Positions 50,525-59,645 are shown, counted from the first letter of the stretch. The stretch is 64,000 bases of DNA from Bog-756 sp963837805 (GCA_963837805.1 CAWIOU010000023.1:1-64000); one strand, 5' to 3'. The notes: generated from the letters alone by a model not told the origin. Numbers and translations are program-made.

Positions 50525-52238
50525 TCAGCCGGTGACGGGCCGGGTCTCGCGGGCCGCGTAGCGGGACAGGTACTCGTGGACGACCCGCACAGCACTGGAT
50601 CCCTCCCCCACCGCCGACGCCACCCGCTTCATCGAGCCGGCCCGGACGTCACCGACGGCAAACACCCCCGGAGCCGACGTCTCGAAGGGGAGGGGATCCC
50701 GACCGACGAACAACGGGTCGGTGAGAACGGATCGTTCGAGCATCCGGTCGGTGAGGACGAATCCGTTCTCGTCGAGGCGGATCGTGTCCGCCAGCCACGA
50801 CGTCGCCGGCACCGCACCGATGAAGCAGAACGCGGCGGCGCAGTCCAACGTCTGCCTGTTCCCGGTCGGGTTGTGCTCCAGCGTCACCTTCTCCAGGTGG
50901 CTGTCGCCCTCGAGGGCACGCACCTCGGTCTCGGGGACGACCTCGATATGGGGATCGGCGGTGATGCGATCGATCAGGTAGCGCGACATGGTGGCCGACA
51001 GGTCAGGCCGCCGGATGACGACCGATACCCGGCAGCCGCCCTGACTGAGGTAGATCGCCGCCTGCCCGGCCGAATTCCCACCGCCCACGACCACGACGTC
51101 GCAGCCGGCACAGGCCTTCGGTCTCGAGGTCGGTGGCCGCATAGAAGACCCCGTTGCCCTCGAATGCCTCCAGGTTGGCCACGTCGAGACGGCGGTACTG
51201 CGCCCCGGTGGCGATGACCACCGACCGGCAGGGGATCTCGCTCTGGTCGGTCAGGGAGACGACATGGAACCCGTCATCGACCCGGAGCCCGGTGACCTCG
51301 CATGGGCTGACCAACCACGCCCCCAGTCGTTGGGCCTGGATGGCCGTTCTCGCCACCAGCTCCCCTCCAGAGATCCCGTTGGGGAACCCCGCATAGTTCT
51401 CGATGCGTGAGCTGGAGCCGGCCTGGCCCCCCGGGCCCACCGCATCGAGCGACACGGTGTCCAGTCCTTCGGAGGCGCCGTAGACCGAGGCCGCCAGGCC
51501 GGCCGGGCCCACCCCGATCACCACCAGGTCGAAGATGCGGCCGGGGATCGGGCGATAGGTGAGGCCGAGGAGGGAGGCGAACTCGCCCGGGGTCGGGTGG
51601 CGGAGGACGGCGGTCGAGGTGACGACGACCGGCGTGTCCACCGGCCGGAGGCCCTTGCTGGCCAGCAGTACCTCGACGTCGCCGGCCTCCTCTAGATCGA
51701 TCCAAGAGGCGGCCAGCGAGTTGCGCTCCGCGAAGTTCCGTAGGGCCATGGCCTCGGGCGAGTACCGCGAGCCGATGATCCGCACCGCCGACGCGGCCGA
51801 GCTGGTACGGAGAGCCTCCCTCCGGGCGATCAGGGCGGCGAAGATGATGTCGGAGATCGTCGGCTTGGTGGCCATGAGCCGGCGGAACGAGTCATGCGGG
51901 ACGACCAGTGCTCTCCCCGCCCTGACCACCCGAGCCGTCAAAAAGGCTCGCTGGCCGGTCAGCAGCCCCAGTTCGCCGATGAACTGGCCCGCCGTGTAGC
52001 TGACGACCACCTCCTGGGAGTCATCGTCCCGGATCACTTCGAATTCCCCTTCGAGGACGACGAAGAGATCCCACACCTCGGCGCCGGCCCGGTAGAGCAC
52101 CTCGCCGGCGTCGACCTCGCGTACCGTCCCGAACTCGGCCAGCTCGTCGAGCACGGCCTGGTCGAGGATCGGGAACCGCTCGTCGTCGGTGCCGGAATCG
52201 AAGAGGGGCTGGCCACCCACCGGTGCATCGAGGGTCAC
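50525..52238 (-). CDS. cNMP-binding domain fused to thioredoxin-reductase-like FAD/NAD oxidoreductase, one frameshift
   Basis: GTG at 52238 begins VTLDAPVGGQPLFDSG. A cNMP-binding barrel (VDAGEVLYRAGAEVWDLFVVLEGEFEVI; GELGLLTGQRAFLTARVV; ~30-135) and a linker follow, then a two-dinucleotide-domain reductase from ~240: DLVVIGVGPAGLAASVYGASEG, GGQAGSSSRIENYAGFP. After an extra base near 51115 it continues CDVVVVGGGNSAGQAAIYLSQGG and APGVFAVGDVRAGSMKRVASAVGEG, ending at 50525. The usual CxxC redox pair of TrxB is not seen where expected; CAGC occurs before the NAD domain. About 570 residues when repaired. Nucleotide- or FAD-controlled redox sensor is a guess. Confidence 0.85.
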
Positions 52239-52280
52239 GCCTTCATCTTCGCAGATCGGGGGAGGCCGGTCCCGCGGGGC

Positions 52281-52327
52281 GTTGGCCCGACCGCGTTGGC
52301 CCGACCGCGTTGGCCCGACCCCGTTGG
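52281..52327. repeat. 14-base tandem repeat (GTTGGCCCGACCGC), 3.4 copies
   Basis: Copies start at 52281, 52295 and 52309, with a partial copy at 52323, in the gap between divergent genes. It lies immediately before the TAGGGT box of the DUF5996 gene. The third copy has one change. Confidence 0.85.
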
Positions 52328-52333
52328 TAGGGT
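52328..52333 (+). promoter_or_regulatory. Leaderless-type -10 box (TAGGGT) for the DUF5996 gene
   Basis: TAGGGT lies six bases before ATG 52340. Confidence 0.5.
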
Positions 52334-52339
52334 GCGGCC

Positions 52340-53261
52340 ATGCCCTCGGCGTGGCCGGCACTGCCCTTCAGGGACTGGAGCGCCACCTGCGACACCCTGC
52401 ATGCGCACTCCCAGGTGCTGGGCAAGCTGTCGGTGGTCCTGGCGCCCCCCGAACCCGAACTCCAGCACGCCGCCCTCCGTTTGACGGCCAGGGGATGGGA
52501 GACGACCCCCCTCCCCGCTCCCGACGGGTCGGGGGCCATGGTGGTGCTCCTCGACCTGCGCACCCATGAGGCCGTCGTGGAGCACGACGACGGACGCACC
52601 GAGCACATCGCCCTGACCCCGGATCGCTCGGTGGGCTCGGTCACCCGCGACGTCATGGGCGCGGTCCGGGCCCTGGGTGGCCCGATCGAGATCGATCCCA
52701 CCCCACAGGAGGTGGCCTGGAGCGTGCCGCTCGACGAGGACGAGGAGCACGCCCGCTACGACCCGGCGCAGGTCACCTCCTACTTCGCCGCCGCCACCCA
52801 GGCCGCCCTCGTGCTGGCCGCCTTCCGGGCCCCGTACCGCGGACGGTCGACACCGGTCAACGCATGGTGGGGGTCGTTCGACCTGGCCACCAATCTCTTC
52901 TCCGGAATCCCGGCCGACCCTCCGTCGGGCGACTTCATCATGCGCAACGCGATGGACGCCCAGGAGGTGGCGGTGGGTTGGTGGCCCGGCGACGCGCGCT
53001 ATCCGAAGGCGGCGTTCTATGCCTACGCGCACCCCGCCCCGGAGGGGTTCGCCACGGCCACGCTCTCACCGGCCGCGGCCCGGTGGGAAGCCAACGCTCG
53101 GGGAGTTCATCCTCGATTGGGAGGACGCCCGTTCCGCTCCCGACCCACATGGCGCGGCGCTCGACTTCGCCCGATCGGTGTTCCGGCATGCCTGCGTGAC
53201 GTGCCGCTGGGATCCCGACCTCGCCGCCAGTGCCGAGGGTGTTCCCCCGCCCGTCCGCTGA
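52340..53261 (+). CDS. DUF5996-family protein, one frameshift
   Basis: ATG 52340 starts MPSAWPALPFRDWSATCDTLHAHSQVLGKLSVVLAPPEPELQHAALRLTARGW, matching the conserved WPALP...D(T)LH.(W/S)Q..GK....PP pattern of DUF5996. The middle reads EEHARYDPAQVTSYFAAATQAALVLAAFRAPYRGRSTPVNAWWGSFDLATNLFSG. A one-base insertion near 53095 shifts the frame. The end is TLGEFILDWEDARSAPDPHGAALDFARSVFRHACVTCRWD. About 306 residues when repaired. Function unknown. Confidence 0.82.
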
Positions 53262-53276
53262 GACGGCCGAGTCCGG

Positions 53277-53780
53277 TCAGGCTGCCGGCGGGGACCCCGC
53301 AGGGCCGTCCTCCCGGCGCCAGGTCTGGAAGTGGAAAGCAGGAGTGTCGCCGTCCGCCGGGAAGGCGGCGTCGGTGGCCATGGCGAACGACGACTCGAAC
53401 GGCGGGAAGAACTTGGTGCAGCCGAAATCGCCCTCGACCCGGGTCAGACTGAGCTCCTCGACGAAGGGCAGAGTGAGGGCGTAGAGCTTGGCGCCGCCGA
53501 TGACCCAGATGTCCCCGGTCCGGGCCACGGCGAAGAACCGCGGCAGGTCGTCGACGGCGACGAAGCCGTCACGGAGGGCCGATCCGGGTCGGGCGAGCAC
53601 GAAGTTGGTCCCGCCGGGCAGCGGCCGTTCGAATTCCACGTAGGTGGCGTACCCCATCAACACGGCGGACGAGGCGACCGAGGTCCGGAAGTGCTCGACG
53701 TCGGCGGGAATGTCCCAGGGGATCCCCTGGTCGGTGGCCAGCCCGAGGCAATCGTCGAGGGCGGCGATGGAGCGGATCAT
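53277..53780 (-). CDS. Dihydrofolate reductase-like protein
   Basis: The 167-residue protein has the DHFR order: RSIAALDDCLGLATDQGIPWDIPADVEHFRTSVASSAVLMGYATYVEF. The substrate-contact PWDIPADVEHFR, a GR/YxT NADPH segment and IWVIGGAKLYALTLPFVEELSLTRVEGDFGCTKFFPPF follow. It reduces dihydrofolate with NADPH if it is a true FolA. Variation at the usual MGRxT (here MGYAT) leaves room for a RibD-like or divergent enzyme. It follows the serine hydrolase on the same strand with a 38-base gap. Confidence 0.82.
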   Translation of the reverse strand: MIRSIAALDDCLGLATDQGIPWDIPADVEHFRTSVASSAVLMGYATYVEFERPLPGGTNFVLARPGSALRDGFVAVDDLPRFFAVARTGDIWVIGGAKLYALTLPFVEELSLTRVEGDFGCTKFFPPFESSFAMATDAAFPADGDTPAFHFQTWRREDGPAGSPPAA

Positions 53781-53818
53781 GGCTCGCCGCAGCCATGCGG
53801 CCGGTGCCGGGCGGTGCG

Positions 53819-54988
53819 TCACGAGAGGGCCGCGGACACCCCGAGCTCGTCGAGAGCCCGGAGATGGCCGAACACCGGGCCGTTGGTCTTCGGAGAGAGC
53901 TGGGAGTTGATCGAGACGGTGACCGAACGCGACCCGGCGGCATTGGACGCCGCGAACTGGGTGTAGCCGGCGGTGTTCCCGGTGTGCCCGTAGACCACCC
54001 CGCAACGGGTCGTGTACCGGAAGATAGCCAGACCGGCGGCGTTGGTACCCGGGCCGGGAGGCTCCGAGGAGCCGGGCACGAAGTGGAACTGGGCCCGCCG
54101 GGTGGCCGAATCGATGGTCCGACCCGAGACGTAGGCCCGGATGAACCTGGTGGTGTCGGCGGGCGTGGACACCACACCACCCGCCGCCCATGTCCAGCCG
54201 GCGGCGAACAGGCTGCTGACGTCCTCGGGGGGATTGGCCGGCGCCATCTGGTACCCGTGCACGAACGGGGACGGGATGACCGCGTCGTCGGGAAGGCTGG
54301 TGTGGGTCAGGCCCATCGGCGCGTACACCTTGGACTGCAGCACGGTCTGGTAGGACTCGCCGGTTGCCGCCTCCACCATCAGCCCGACGATGATGTTGTC
54401 GGAATTGGAGTAGGCGAATTTCGTGCCCGGCCGGAAGAGGAGCGGGAGGCACTCGACGCTGGCCAGGAGAGCGACCGGAGGGGGCGGATCCAACAGCGAC
54501 CCGAAGAGATCGTCGAGGAACGACGGCTGCTGGCTGAAGTCGGGGATCCCGCTCGTGTGGTGGAGGAGCTCACCGAGGGTGACGCCCCACCACTGCCTGG
54601 GCAGGTGCGGGAGCCACGTGCCGATCGAGTCGTCGAGCGAGAGCCGCCCCGAGGACACCAGCGAGAGAGCTGCGGCACCGTTGAAGGCCTTGGACACACT
54701 GGCCAGTCGCATCTCGTCGTGGACCGTGATGGCCCGCCCCGTCACGACGTCGGCGACACCGGCGGTGACGACGGTGGTGGCCGCACCCTTTTGCACGACG
54801 ACGATGACCCCGGGAGGGCCCTCCGGGCTTCCGACCAGCGCGTCGGCCGCCCGTTGCAGGCCACAGCGCGCCGAATGGCATGAGGCGCGAGGCGCCGGCG
54901 GGCCCGCTGCGGCCGGGACGACCGTGCCCGCCGCGGCCAGCGCCAACGTAGCCGCCACTGCCGCGACAGCCCTCGTTCCCCGACCCAT
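53819..54988 (-). CDS. Secreted serine hydrolase, class C beta-lactamase/D-alanyl-D-alanine carboxypeptidase fold
   Basis: The 389-residue protein has a clear signal peptide (RAVAAVAATLALAAAGTVVPAAA). The catalytic SxxK is in RLASVSKAFNG, the Tyr motif is in KFAYSNSDNIIVG (YSN) and the third motif HTG is in VVYGHTGNTAG. Two cysteine pairs may form disulfides. It acts outside the membrane on peptides or esters; true beta-lactam hydrolysis is only one family option. ATG 54988 sits six bases after a TAGGTT box. Confidence 0.88.
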   Translation of the reverse strand: MGRGTRAVAAVAATLALAAAGTVVPAAAGPPAPRASCHSARCGLQRAADALVGSPEGPPGVIVVVQKGAATTVVTAGVADVVTGRAITVHDEMRLASVSKAFNGAAALSLVSSGRLSLDDSIGTWLPHLPRQWWGVTLGELLHHTSGIPDFSQQPSFLDDLFGSLLDPPPPVALLASVECLPLLFRPGTKFAYSNSDNIIVGLMVEAATGESYQTVLQSKVYAPMGLTHTSLPDDAVIPSPFVHGYQMAPANPPEDVSSLFAAGWTWAAGGVVSTPADTTRFIRAYVSGRTIDSATRRAQFHFVPGSSEPPGPGTNAAGLAIFRYTTRCGVVYGHTGNTAGYTQFAASNAAGSRSVTVSINSQLSPKTNGPVFGHLRALDELGVSAALS

Positions 54989-54994
54989 GGCCAG

Positions 54995-55000
54995 AACCTA
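54995..55000 (-). promoter_or_regulatory. Leaderless-type -10 box (TAGGTT) for the serine hydrolase
   Basis: TAGGTT on the minus strand lies six bases before ATG 54988. Confidence 0.5.
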
Positions 55001-55033
55001 GGCCCCTCGACAGACGCTGGGCAACGCCGACGG

Positions 55034-55842
55034 TCAGCCGAGCCGGACGCCGGCCAGCTGGGTGCCGTGGGCCACCAGGCGCCCCGATCCATCCCAGACG
55101 AAGCAGGTCTCGTCGACCCGTTGGGCCTCGATCAACTGGGCCCGCTGCAGGATCCGGACCGGACCCGGCGCGGGCAGGGCGCGGACGTAGACGGTCAGCT
55201 CCAACGTGGGTACCCAGCCCGAGTACTCGATCTCGAAGGTGGCCGGGGGAAGGCGTCGACGGCGAACAGCAGCGACGCCGGGTCGAAGGGCTCGTCCCCG
55301 GACAGGGCCAGCCAGCCCCGGAGTTCCCCGCTCCCGCTGGGCGATCCCGTCGTGAAGCCCCTCGACTCCGGTTCGAGCCTGACCTCGATCTGCTCGAGGA
55401 GGGCCACCTCGATCCCCCCCGGCGTGACCGGGACCAGCGGGACGCACTCGTCGTAGGGGACCCGGCTCAGGGGCGGCACCCCCGCGTCCCAATAGGGCGC
55501 CGTCGTCTCCACCAGCCGGCTGGTGGTGACCAGTGCCTCCACGCAGACCTGATCCTCCTGGCTCATCCTCACCCGGGCCTGGCTGGCCGTGCGGCCGGCC
55601 CGGAGGAGCTCGGCCTCGAGCACGACGGGGCCCGGCTCGGGCGAGTGCACGTAGTGGGCACCGGCCGCGATGACATGGGGATGAACGCCCACGGACACGG
55701 CTGCCCTACTCATCATGGCGAGGAGATAGCCGCCGTTGGGCTTTCCGCCGATCGTCCACTCCTTGTCGAGCTCGGCGTCGAACCGGCCGGGCTCGCCGGT
55801 GCCGATCACGCTGCTGACCTCGGGGAACCTTTTGTTGGGCAC
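55034..55842 (-). CDS. Acyl-CoA thioesterase, double hotdog (TesB-like), one frameshift
   Basis: GTG 55842 starts MPNKRFPEVSSVIGTGEPGRFDAELDKEWTIGGKPNGGYLLAMMSRAAVSV, the first hotdog with the conserved NGGYLLA helix start. It continues through HYVHSPEPGPVVLEAELLRAGRTASQARVRM. The second hotdog (GWLALSGDEPFDPASLLFAVDAFPPATFEIEYSGWVPTLELTVYVRA) is split near 55250. One C is missing from a C run, the opposite of most shifts here. About 270 residues when repaired. It should release fatty acids from acyl-CoA. Confidence 0.85.
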
Positions 55843-55848
55843 GTCGAG

Positions 55849-55889
55849 AGGTTAGTGGGTTGCATTATAGAACGCAAGGTGACTAGGGT
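55849..55889. promoter_or_regulatory. Divergent leaderless promoters with back-to-back -35 boxes
   Basis: Minus strand: TTGCGT (55877-55872), 17 bases, TAACCT (55854-55849), six bases, GTG 55842. Plus strand: TTGCAT (55860-55865), 18 bases, TAGGGT (55884-55889), seven bases, ATG 55897. The two -35 boxes form the near-perfect dyad TTGCATT-ATAG-AACGCAA (55860-55877). A perfect TATAAT also occurs on the minus strand (55869-55864). Confidence 0.65.
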
Positions 55890-55896
55890 GAGTTCG

Positions 55897-57445
55897 ATGA
55901 TCGAATCCACCGGGCGCCGGAGATCGCGGTTGGGCCCCCGGGGCGGCACCTCGCCTCGGCAGGTGCTCGTCATCGTGTGCGCCGGGGTGGTGCTGGCCAG
56001 CCTCGACCTCTTCATCGTCAACGTGGCCCTCCCCCAGATCGCCCGGGACCTCGGCGCCAAGGACCTGGGCCAGCTGTCGTGGGTCCTCAACGGCTACGCC
56101 ATCGTCTATGCCTCACTCCTCGTCTTCTTCGGGAGGCTGGCCGATCGCTACCGGCGGGATCATGGTTTCCTCCTCGGGGTGGCCGTGTTCACCGTGGCCT
56201 CGGCGGCGTGTGCCGCATCGACCGGCGTCGGCATGCTGATCGCCTTCCGGATGGTCCAGGCGGCGGGGGCCGCGCTGTTGACACCGACCTCGCTGGCCCT
56301 CGTCCTCGCCTCCTACCAACCGGATCGCCGCCCCGGAGCCGTGCGGGCCTGGACGGCGACCGGCGGGCTGGCCGCCGCACTCGGACCGGTGGTGGGCGGG
56401 CTGCTGGTGGCGGTCAGTTGGCGACTGGTGTTCCTGGTCAACGTCCCGGTGGGCCTGGCCGCCCTGATCATCGGCTGGCGCTCGCTCCCCCATCTCCCCG
56501 GCCACCAATCGGAACGGCCCGACGCGCTCGGCGTGGTCCTGTGCACAGCCGGGGTCGGGCTGCTCACCTTCGGGCTCGTCGAGGGAAGCAGCTGGGGGTG
56601 GGGCACGACCACCATCGTCGGGGTGCTCGCCGCCGCGGTGATCCTGATCGGGCTCTTCGTGGTCCACTGCCGGATCAGCCGCAATCCGCTCGTCGAACCG
56701 TCGCTGTTCCGGTCGAAGGCGTTCACCGGAGCGTCAGCTGGTCGCCCTCTTCTTCTCGGCCTCCTTCGGGGCCATGCTCCTGTCCATCGTGCTGTGGGAG
56801 CAGGGGGCGTGGGGCTGGTCGGCCCTTCAGGCCGGACTGGCCATCGCCCCCGGACCGCTCATGGTCCCGCTGATGTCATTTCTCGTGGCCGGCCCGCTGA
56901 TCGCCCGGTACGGGCCGGGCGTGGTCATCACCCTCGGCACCGCGTCCTTCGCCGCCGGCGTGGCCTGGTGGGCGGTCGCCGTCGGGTTGCAACCCGACTA
57001 CGTGGCCGACGTGCTCGGCGGGATGGTCCTCACCGGCATCGGCGTGGGCTTGACCCTCCCCACCGTGATGGCGACCGCCTCGTCATCCCTGCCACCGACC
57101 TCGTTCGCCACCGGATCGGGCGTCGTGAACATGATCCGCCAGACCGGACTGGCCCTCGGCGTGGCCGTCCTGGTGGCCGTGCTCGGCACGACCACGGGTC
57201 ACGGACTCTCCGAGCTCGCCGCCTTCCGCCTCGGGTGGTGGGTCGTCGTCGCCATCTCGCTCGTCGGCGTCATTCCCGCCCTCGCACTCCTCCCGAGGAA
57301 GGGTCGGATCGGGGACGACCGGGGTGCGCGGCCGGACGATGGAAGCGAGGATCCCCTCGTCCGGACCGACCCGGGAGCCGCCGTCGGTGTCAGCCGGTCG
57401 GCAGGGCCGACGGTGGCGGCGAGGCCGGCCCGACCTCGGCCTTGA
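55897..57445 (+). CDS. MFS transporter, DHA2 family, one frameshift
   Basis: ATG 55897 is selected by TAGGGT seven bases upstream. The first frame gives LDLFIVNVALPQIARDL (TM1), WVLNGYAIVYASLLVFFGRLADRYRR, and RMVQAAGAALLTPTSLALVLASY. An extra base near 56735 (GCGTCAG) shifts it to QLVALFFSASFGAMLLSIVLWEQGAWGWSALQAG, ending at 57445. Repaired length is about 515 with 14 membrane segments. Its stop lies 56 bases beyond the pspA stop (tail-to-tail overlap), so the last residues may be spurious. Drug or fatty-acid-type efflux is the family expectation. Confidence 0.85.
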
Positions 57446-58121
57446 GGGCCGCCAGTTCCTTGTCCACCTCGGCGGCCGACCCGGCCTCGTCGAGCTCCTT
57501 CTGAATGTCGTCGGTGGGCCCCCCGACGTCTTCGAGCACCCCGGATTCGAGGAGCTCGTCCATGGCGCCGGCATGGGCCTGCATGGTGGCGATCTTGTCC
57601 TGGGCCCGTTGCAGGGCGGCGCCGGAGTCGCCGAAGGTCTTGGAAATGCCCGCCGTGCTCTCGTCCACCGAGCTCACCGCCTTGGCCGCGGTGTACTGGG
57701 CCTTCATGACCTCCTTCTGGGTGCGGAATTCGTTCACCCGCTTCTGCAGCGCGTCGAGGGTGTGTTCGAGCTTCTCCTCCTGCTCGGTGAGCTGCTGGTG
57801 CTGGGGCTCCATGCCGTCGATCTGCGCTTGGGCGGTGGCCTTGCGCGACAGAGCCTCCCGGGCCAGGTCCTCCTTGTCCTGGGAGAGCGCGGCCTTGGCC
57901 TGATCCTGCAGGTGGTCCACGGTGTGCTGGAGCTGCTGCTCCTGCAATTCGATCTGCTTGCGGGAGGCGGCGATGTCGACCAGCGCTCGACGGACCTGGG
58001 TGATCTGATCGAGCATCTGCTGGTACGAGAGATCGAGCATCTCGTCCGGCTTCTCGGCGGCGTCGAGCGCCTTGTTGGCCTTGGCCTGGACGATGTCGTG
58101 GGCCCGCTGGAAGATGGACAT
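57390..58121 (-). CDS. pspA: PspA/IM30-family membrane-stress protein
   Basis: The 243-residue, almost wholly coiled-coil protein starts MSIFQRAHDIVQAKANKALDAAEKPDEMLDLSYQQM, the amphipathic membrane-binding helix and first hairpin of the PspA/Vipp1 family. It ends with a Pro/Ala tail. Such proteins form ESCRT-III-like polymers that repair the cytoplasmic membrane. AAGGAG lies ten bases before ATG 58121. Regulators such as PspBC or a PspM/N set are not nearby. Confidence 0.9.
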   Translation of the reverse strand: MSIFQRAHDIVQAKANKALDAAEKPDEMLDLSYQQMLDQITQVRRALVDIAASRKQIELQEQQLQHTVDHLQDQAKAALSQDKEDLAREALSRKATAQAQIDGMEPQHQQLTEQEEKLEHTLDALQKRVNEFRTQKEVMKAQYTAAKAVSSVDESTAGISKTFGDSGAALQRAQDKIATMQAHAGAMDELLESGVLEDVGGPTDDIQKELDEAGSAAEVDKELAALKAEVGPASPPPSALPTG

Positions 58122-58436
58122 GTCGATGCGCTCCTTGTCGATCCTGAGCGGAGACCTCCCGCCGACCGCCAAGGATACCGTCTGGTCCCCGGGCCACCGC
58201 AGCCGGTTTCGGGAGGCCGTCCCGGGGTCGCCGACCACCGGCTGACCGGTTGCCCGCCATGTGATCGCGGGCACACACTTCTCCGGCCTGCACCTCTCCG
58301 GTCCCCCTTCCCCGCCGCGGTCGGGGAGGGTAGTTTTCCGGGCAGGGGGATGGGTAGGACGAGGGGGAGGACAGGACACGAGGTCGAACCGGCCGGGAGC
58401 CGGATACAGGCTCCCGGGACGGGCACGGGGAGGGTG
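58122..58436. other. 315-base divergent region between pspA and a hypothetical gene
   Basis: This holds a TATCCT box for pspA on the minus strand (58177-58172) and, for the plus strand, a TAGTTT box near 58330 leading to a leader of roughly 95 bases with a hairpin (58393-58417). No gene or RNA family is recognised. Confidence 0.45.
58393..58417 (+). promoter_or_regulatory. Hairpin in the leader of the 58437 gene
   Basis: CCGGGAGCC-N7-GGCTCCCGG is a perfect nine-pair stem with loop GGATACA. It ends 19 bases before the ATG and just before GGGGAGGG, so folding could affect ribosome access or RNA stability. Confidence 0.5.
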
Positions 58437-58868
58437 ATGATCTTCCGACGAAAGGCTCGAAAGGCTCGAAAGGATCAGACCGGAGAGGGCCTGATCGACG
58501 AGATCGAATCGTTTCTGGCCGGCAACGCGCTCCGGTCCTATGTCGACTCTGGCCTCCCCGTTCCGGCCTGGGCCAACATCAATTGGTTGGCCCACGGAGA
58601 GCCGGCGGAGCTCCGGGAGCGGGTCCGCTTGGAGTACGGGCTCGAGCGCCTGGAGGGCACGTGGGCGTGGGCGGTCAGCACCGTGGCCCGCGAGCTGCTC
58701 GAAGCCGGTGGGGCGGATCCGGTCGTCGTCCGGCTGCAACGCGATTGCCTGGTCCCCATCGAGTTGGCCCTGCTGGAGCGCGGAAATCGGGGCTTCCTCC
58801 CTTCCCGCCTGGTCTCCATCGGCATACCCAGGCTGCGGTCCCATCCCATGGCCCGGCACACCTCCTGA
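58437..58868 (+). CDS. 143-residue hypothetical protein with basic RKA repeats
   Basis: ATG 58437 (GGGGAGGG upstream; GTG 58434 also in frame) begins MIFRRKARKARKDQ, coded by a nine-base tandem repeat (58449-58475). The rest is helical: LIDEIESFLAGNALRSYVDSGLPVPAWANINWLAHG and WAWAVSTVARELLEAG. The P-x-W-x-x-x-N-x-L-A-H segment suggests a folded conserved core. No domain recognised. It precedes the tandem DUF202 genes. Confidence 0.65.
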   Translation: MIFRRKARKARKDQTGEGLIDEIESFLAGNALRSYVDSGLPVPAWANINWLAHGEPAELRERVRLEYGLERLEGTWAWAVSTVARELLEAGGADPVVVRLQRDCLVPIELALLERGNRGFLPSRLVSIGIPRLRSHPMARHTS

Positions 58869-58954
58869 ACCGGCTGGCCACCGCCGATCCGTCCACCGGG
58901 GTCCTCCCCCAGCCCCCCGACCCCGGTCGGTACGCTGACCGACGTGGATGTCCG

Positions 58955-59302
58955 ATGAGCGATCCGACCGAGGGAGAGGTCGAGCCGGACGCCAGGTTCA
59001 CCTACGCCAACGAACGGACGTTCCTGGCCTGGAACCGGACCGCTCTGGCCCTCATCGCCACCGGCGTGGCCGCCACCCAGCTCCTGCCCGAGTTCAGCGT
59101 CGGCGGGGGCCGGCGCATCCTCGGTCTTCCCCTGATCGCCTTGGGGGCCCTGGTGGCCTGGACCAGCTTCCGCCACTGGAAGGCGAATCAGCGGGCCATG
59201 CGCCGGGGCGAGCCCCTTCCCCCCTCGCCCATGCCCCTCGTGCTCTCCCTGGGGATCGGCGCCGTCGCCGTCATCGCCGTCGTGCTGGCGCTGGTCGGGT
59301 AG
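58955..59302 (+). CDS. DUF202 (YidH-like) membrane protein, copy 1
   Basis: The 115-residue protein starts ARFTYANERTFLAWNRTALALIATGVAA, the DUF202 signature (ANERTFLAWxRT). Three membrane helices and the loop RHWKANQRAMRRGEPLPPS follow. ATG 58955 overlaps the TGA of a possible four-codon leaderless ORF (GTG 58944, seven bases after TACGCT 58931-58936). The function of DUF202 proteins is unknown. It forms a pair with the next gene. Confidence 0.87.
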   Translation: MSDPTEGEVEPDARFTYANERTFLAWNRTALALIATGVAATQLLPEFSVGGGRRILGLPLIALGALVAWTSFRHWKANQRAMRRGEPLPPSPMPLVLSLGIGAVAVIAVVLALVG

Positions 59303-59315
59303 GCGCCGGTCCGGG

Positions 59316-59645
59316 ATGGTGGACGACGGTGCCGAGCGAGCGGGGATCAGCGGCCGCGGCCTCGGCCGCGAGCGGACCGACCTGGCCTGGAACCGATCGG
59401 GACTGGCCGTGCTGGTCACCGTGGTCATCGTGCTGCGCCGGCTGTGGCCCCTCCACGGGGACCGCGGGGTCGTGGCGCTGGCCCTGATCGCGGGAGGTGC
59501 GGGGGTGTGGGCGGCGGGGATGCGGATCAGTCGCCGTCTGGACGATCCGGCCATGCCGCGGACGATGACCGAGTCGGCGGGTCGGCTGATGACCATCGGA
59601 ACGCTGGCCCTGGCCCTCGCCGGGCTCATCGTCGCCGTCGTGTAG
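59316..59645 (+). CDS. DUF202 membrane protein, copy 2
   Basis: The 109-residue protein has the same signature as its neighbour (GRERTDLAWNRSGLAVLV) and three helices, with RRLDDPAMPRTMTESAGRLMTIGTLALALAGLIVAVV. A short 13-base spacer after copy 1 indicates one transcript. Tandem DUF202 pairs are a recurrent arrangement and may form a heteromer. The stop is tail-to-tail with the alkyltransferase-like gene (20-base overlap). Confidence 0.85.
   Translation: MVDDGAERAGISGRGLGRERTDLAWNRSGLAVLVTVVIVLRRLWPLHGDRGVVALALIAGGAGVWAAGMRISRRLDDPAMPRTMTESAGRLMTIGTLALALAGLIVAVV

Noticed and set aside
52281..52322. 14-base repeats as a CRISPR-like or integration array
   Set aside because: Direct tandem copies with no spacers and no cas genes or flanking duplications.
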